The notes under the pieces were generated by a model, which was given only the letters and a program-made list of their open reading frames with translations, was not told where the DNA came from and did not search any database. This document shows positions 3,407 through 5,277 of a DNA stretch of 5,277 nucleotides, in pieces (within the stretch, counting starts at the first letter, position 1; each line of letters opens with the position of its first letter). The stretch covers positions 1 through 5,277 of the forward strand of contig JAUVIG010000291.1 in assembly GCA_030592825.1 (NCBI GenBank). The letters are read 5' to 3'. The DNA is from Chlorobiota bacterium (GTDB lineage Bacteria > Bacteroidota > Bacteroidia > Bacteroidales > JAADGE01). The translations under genes were made by a program, and so were the position numbers.

Positions 3407-5277
3407 ATGGAAATAAAAGAAATCAAACAAAAGCTACCGATAGAAAAAGTATTAAACTACTACGGACTAAAAACAGACAAAAACAACATGCTCCGTTGCC
3501 CGTTCCACAACGACAAAACCCCAAGCATGAAAATATATCCGGAAACAAATACCTGGACATGTTTTTCAAGCAACTGCGAAGCCGGAAGCGGAGATACAAT
3601 CGAATTTATACAGAGAAAGGAGAAATTAATAAAACACCAAGCAATTTTAAAAGCTGCGAGCATGTTGAGCATAGCGAAATCCCGAACACTTTCGGGGGTA
3701 AACGGAACAGAAAACAACACACCAAAACAACCGGAAATCATTAAACCAAATAATAAACCGACACCGGAAAATAATCAATTTTTAAAACAATTTTCAAGTT
3801 TTAAGCATGCAATAGTAAGAAGCCCAAAAGCAAGAGAATATGCAGAAAAAAGACATCTGAACATCAACAAACCCGAAATCGCTTACAACTCCGGAACTAC
3901 TTACAAGAAAATGAAAAACTGTTTAATTTTTCCGTTGAAAAATAAAGAAAATCAAATCACAAGTTTTTACGGCAGGAGTATTTTTGATAAAGAAAATGCG
4001 AAGCATTACTATACCACCGGCAGAACCGGACTATATCCCGAACACCCGAAAGAAGAAACAGAAAGCTTAATTTTAACCGAATCCGTAATTGATGCAGCAA
4101 CACTTTTACAATATCCTGAAATTACAGAAAAACACTCAATATTAGCATTATACGGAACAAACGGCTTAACACCGGAACACACAAAAGCAATAAAAAACAC
4201 AGAACAGTTGCGAGAAATAATATTATTCTTTGACGGAGACGAAGCCGGCAGAACCGCAACCGTAAAGACAGGGCATGCCCTGTCTCAACAGTTCCCAAAC
4301 CTTAAAATATCAACAGTTGAAACTCCGGAAAACGAAGACATCAACAGCCTTTTAGACGGACACGACCAAGAAATATTTAAGCATTTAATAAACAACAAAA
4401 AACTTTTTCTTTCAACTGAAAAGAATTTAATTGAGAGACCCGAAGAACCGGAACCAAAACAACAAATAAACACAACACCAAATAACCAAGCAAACACATT
4501 AAATACAAGTAATCCGGATTACATCACACTAAACACAAGCGAACTACAAATAACAGTATTAGGCGGAATAAACCTACAACAGCTTGACAGATTAAGAATA
4601 ACCATTAAAATAACCACCGGAACCGGCAGCGTAAGAAACAACATCGACCTTTACAATATCGACCAAACCGACCGGTTTATAAACAAAGCAGCCGAAAAAT
4701 TAGAAACCGGAACAAGTATTTTAAACAAAGCAATATCAGAACTTACGGACAAACTGGAGAACTACAGAATGAACAAATTAGAATCCCGAAAAAAGAGAAA
4801 ACCAAAAGACCGGATATTAACGGCAAAGCGAGAACAAGCAGCAATCAACTATCTGAAAAGCAAAGATTTATTAAAGCGAACAAACGAAGATATAGGAAAA
4901 ACCGGAGTGATAGGAGAAGAAAACAACAGGCTTTTAATGTATTTAATTTTTACGTCCAGATTAAGAAAACAACCGCTTCATATTATCAGCTTGGGAGGAT
5001 CAGGAACCGGTAAAACATATCTGCAGGAAAAAATATCAGAGCTCATACCGGAAAACGATAAAAAAATAATAACCATACTCTCGGAAAACGCCTTTTATTA
5101 CTTTGAAGAAAAAGAAATTAAACACAAACTTATACTGATAGAAGACATGGACGGAGCAGAAGCAGTATTGTATCCTTTGCGAGAACTCATGAGCAAAAGA
5201 GAAATCAGTAAAACCGTTACGATAAAAGACAGCAAAGGCAACAACAAAACCGTAAGCCTGACAGTAAAAGGCCCGAT
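3407..5277 (+). CDS. CHC2 zinc-finger / TOPRIM primase fused to a P-loop ATPase (3' end outside window)
   Basis: The frame runs 623 codons from ATG 3407 and leaves the window open. Domains in order: a DnaG-type CHC2 zinc finger (C31, H34, C52, C57; CPFHNDKTPS then CFSSNC, with C-x4-C where DnaG has C-x2-C); a TOPRIM catalytic fold with LTESVID (E225) and DGDEAG (D276, D278) for metal-dependent RNA primer synthesis; an Asn/Thr/Pro-rich linker (about 343-375); a middle domain (GGINLQQLDRLRITIKITTG, then charged helices to about 485); and a P-loop ATPase with GGSGTGKT (530-537) and Walker B LILIED (575-580), ending in LRELMSKREISKTVTIKDSK. The ATPase could be a helicase or loader, which would make this a replication protein of a mobile element. 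I recall similar fusions in Bacteroidota elements. The XRE repressor is divergent, suggesting control. CCGG words are frequent (about twenty). Confidence 0.9.
   Translation, partial: MEIKEIKQKLPIEKVLNYYGLKTDKNNMLRCPFHNDKTPSMKIYPETNTWTCFSSNCEAGSGDTIEFIQRKEKLIKHQAILKAASMLSIAKSRTLSGVNGTENNTPKQPEIIKPNNKPTPENNQFLKQFSSFKHAIVRSPKAREYAEKRHLNINKPEIAYNSGTTYKKMKNCLIFPLKNKENQITSFYGRSIFDKENAKHYYTTGRTGLYPEHPKEETESLILTESVIDAATLLQYPEITEKHSILALYGTNGLTPEHTKAIKNTEQLREIILFFDGDEAGRTATVKTGHALSQQFPNLKISTVETPENEDINSLLDGHDQEIFKHLINNKKLFLSTEKNLIERPEEPEPKQQINTTPNNQANTLNTSNPDYITLNTSELQITVLGGINLQQLDRLRITIKITTGTGSVRNNIDLYNIDQTDRFINKAAEKLETGTSILNKAISELTDKLENYRMNKLESRKKRKPKDRILTAKREQAAINYLKSKDLLKRTNEDIGKTGVIGEENNRLLMYLIFTSRLRKQPLHIISLGGSGTGKTYLQEKISELIPENDKKIITILSENAFYYFEEKEIKHKLILIEDMDGAEAVLYPLRELMSKREISKTVTIKDSKGNNKTVSLTVKGP
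4266..4285. repeat. Perfect 20-bp palindrome inside the TOPRIM coding region
   Basis: The sequence agacagggcatgccctgtct equals its own reverse complement over 20 bp. It lies about 10 codons after the DGDEAG motif and is read in frame as part of VKTGHALSQ. Its codons (GGG, GCC, CTG, TCT) are unlike the usual GGA/TTA/GCA style of this gene, so it looks locally inserted or converted. A palindrome of this kind resembles dispersed intergenic palindromic repeats, but here it does not break the frame. Confidence 0.8.

Noticed and set aside
3460..3744. Overlapping open frames on both strands within the primase start
   Set aside because: They are shadows of the primase frame, which carries clear CHC2 motifs across this stretch.
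4009..4497. Two minus-strand open frames with hydrophobic stretches
   Set aside because: They lie antisense to the TOPRIM domain and linker, whose motifs are unambiguous on the plus strand.
1..5277. CRISPR array, tRNA or rRNA genes, complete insertion sequence
   Set aside because: No regularly spaced repeats, no cloverleaf or rRNA-like segment, and no transposase with terminal inverted repeats were seen.

Overview
The window looks like a piece of a mobile or accessory region from a Bacteroidota genome (Bacteroidales or a relative). Reasons: promoter-like sites fit the Bacteroidota pattern TTG-N(16-20)-TAnnTTTG, genes lack clear Shine-Dalgarno sites, the recombinase carries the QIR...GHKWVSSTERY signature I associate with Bacteroidota integrases, and the Rhs core ends in a WYDYGARFYDAQLGRWHVVDP-type motif common in that phylum. 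All family assignments are by eye; no database search was run.

Layout. (1) Positions 2-445: the C-terminal catalytic part of a tyrosine recombinase, cut by the left window edge. (2) Positions 446-1348: about 900 bp without a convincing gene. It holds a small heptamer repeat touching the recombinase stop, a run of inverted repeats (486-574), a good minus-strand promoter that also matches a CTnDOT-like core GTAnnTTTGC, a probable terminator (663-697), and an AT-rich stretch ending abruptly where Rhs homology begins at 1349. (3) Positions 1349-2610: an orphan Rhs tip. Only the last ~47 residues of the Rhs core remain, fused to a ~234-residue C-terminal domain with an HELIH zinc-protease motif. 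Two bases later a small lipoprotein gene follows, the natural candidate for its immunity protein. (4) Positions 2591-2881: three imperfect repeats, each reading as a P-I-S-x-x-F-stop protein tail, then terminators. (5) Positions 2884-5277: a divergent pair, an XRE-family repressor on the minus strand and a large CHC2 / TOPRIM / P-loop replication protein on the plus strand that runs off the right edge. The spacer between them has several CTTAT/ATAAG boxes and a perfect 14-bp palindrome, likely operators.

How it fits together (inference). The recombinase and the primase share an A-rich coding strand and an excess of the word CCGG, which I do not find between about 1025 and 3538. This suggests that recombinase and primase belong to one type of mobile element, or to two neighbouring copies, and that the toxin/immunity cassette is separate cargo or a separate insertion. 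The XRE protein would control the replication gene. The orphan Rhs tip and lipoprotein look like a stored toxin-immunity cassette, and the repeated PISxxF-stop tails behind it look like scars of earlier cassette exchanges. The most interesting points are the metallopeptidase tip with a lipoprotein partner, the repeated gene tails, the three-domain primase fusion, and a perfect 20-bp palindrome inside the primase TOPRIM domain.
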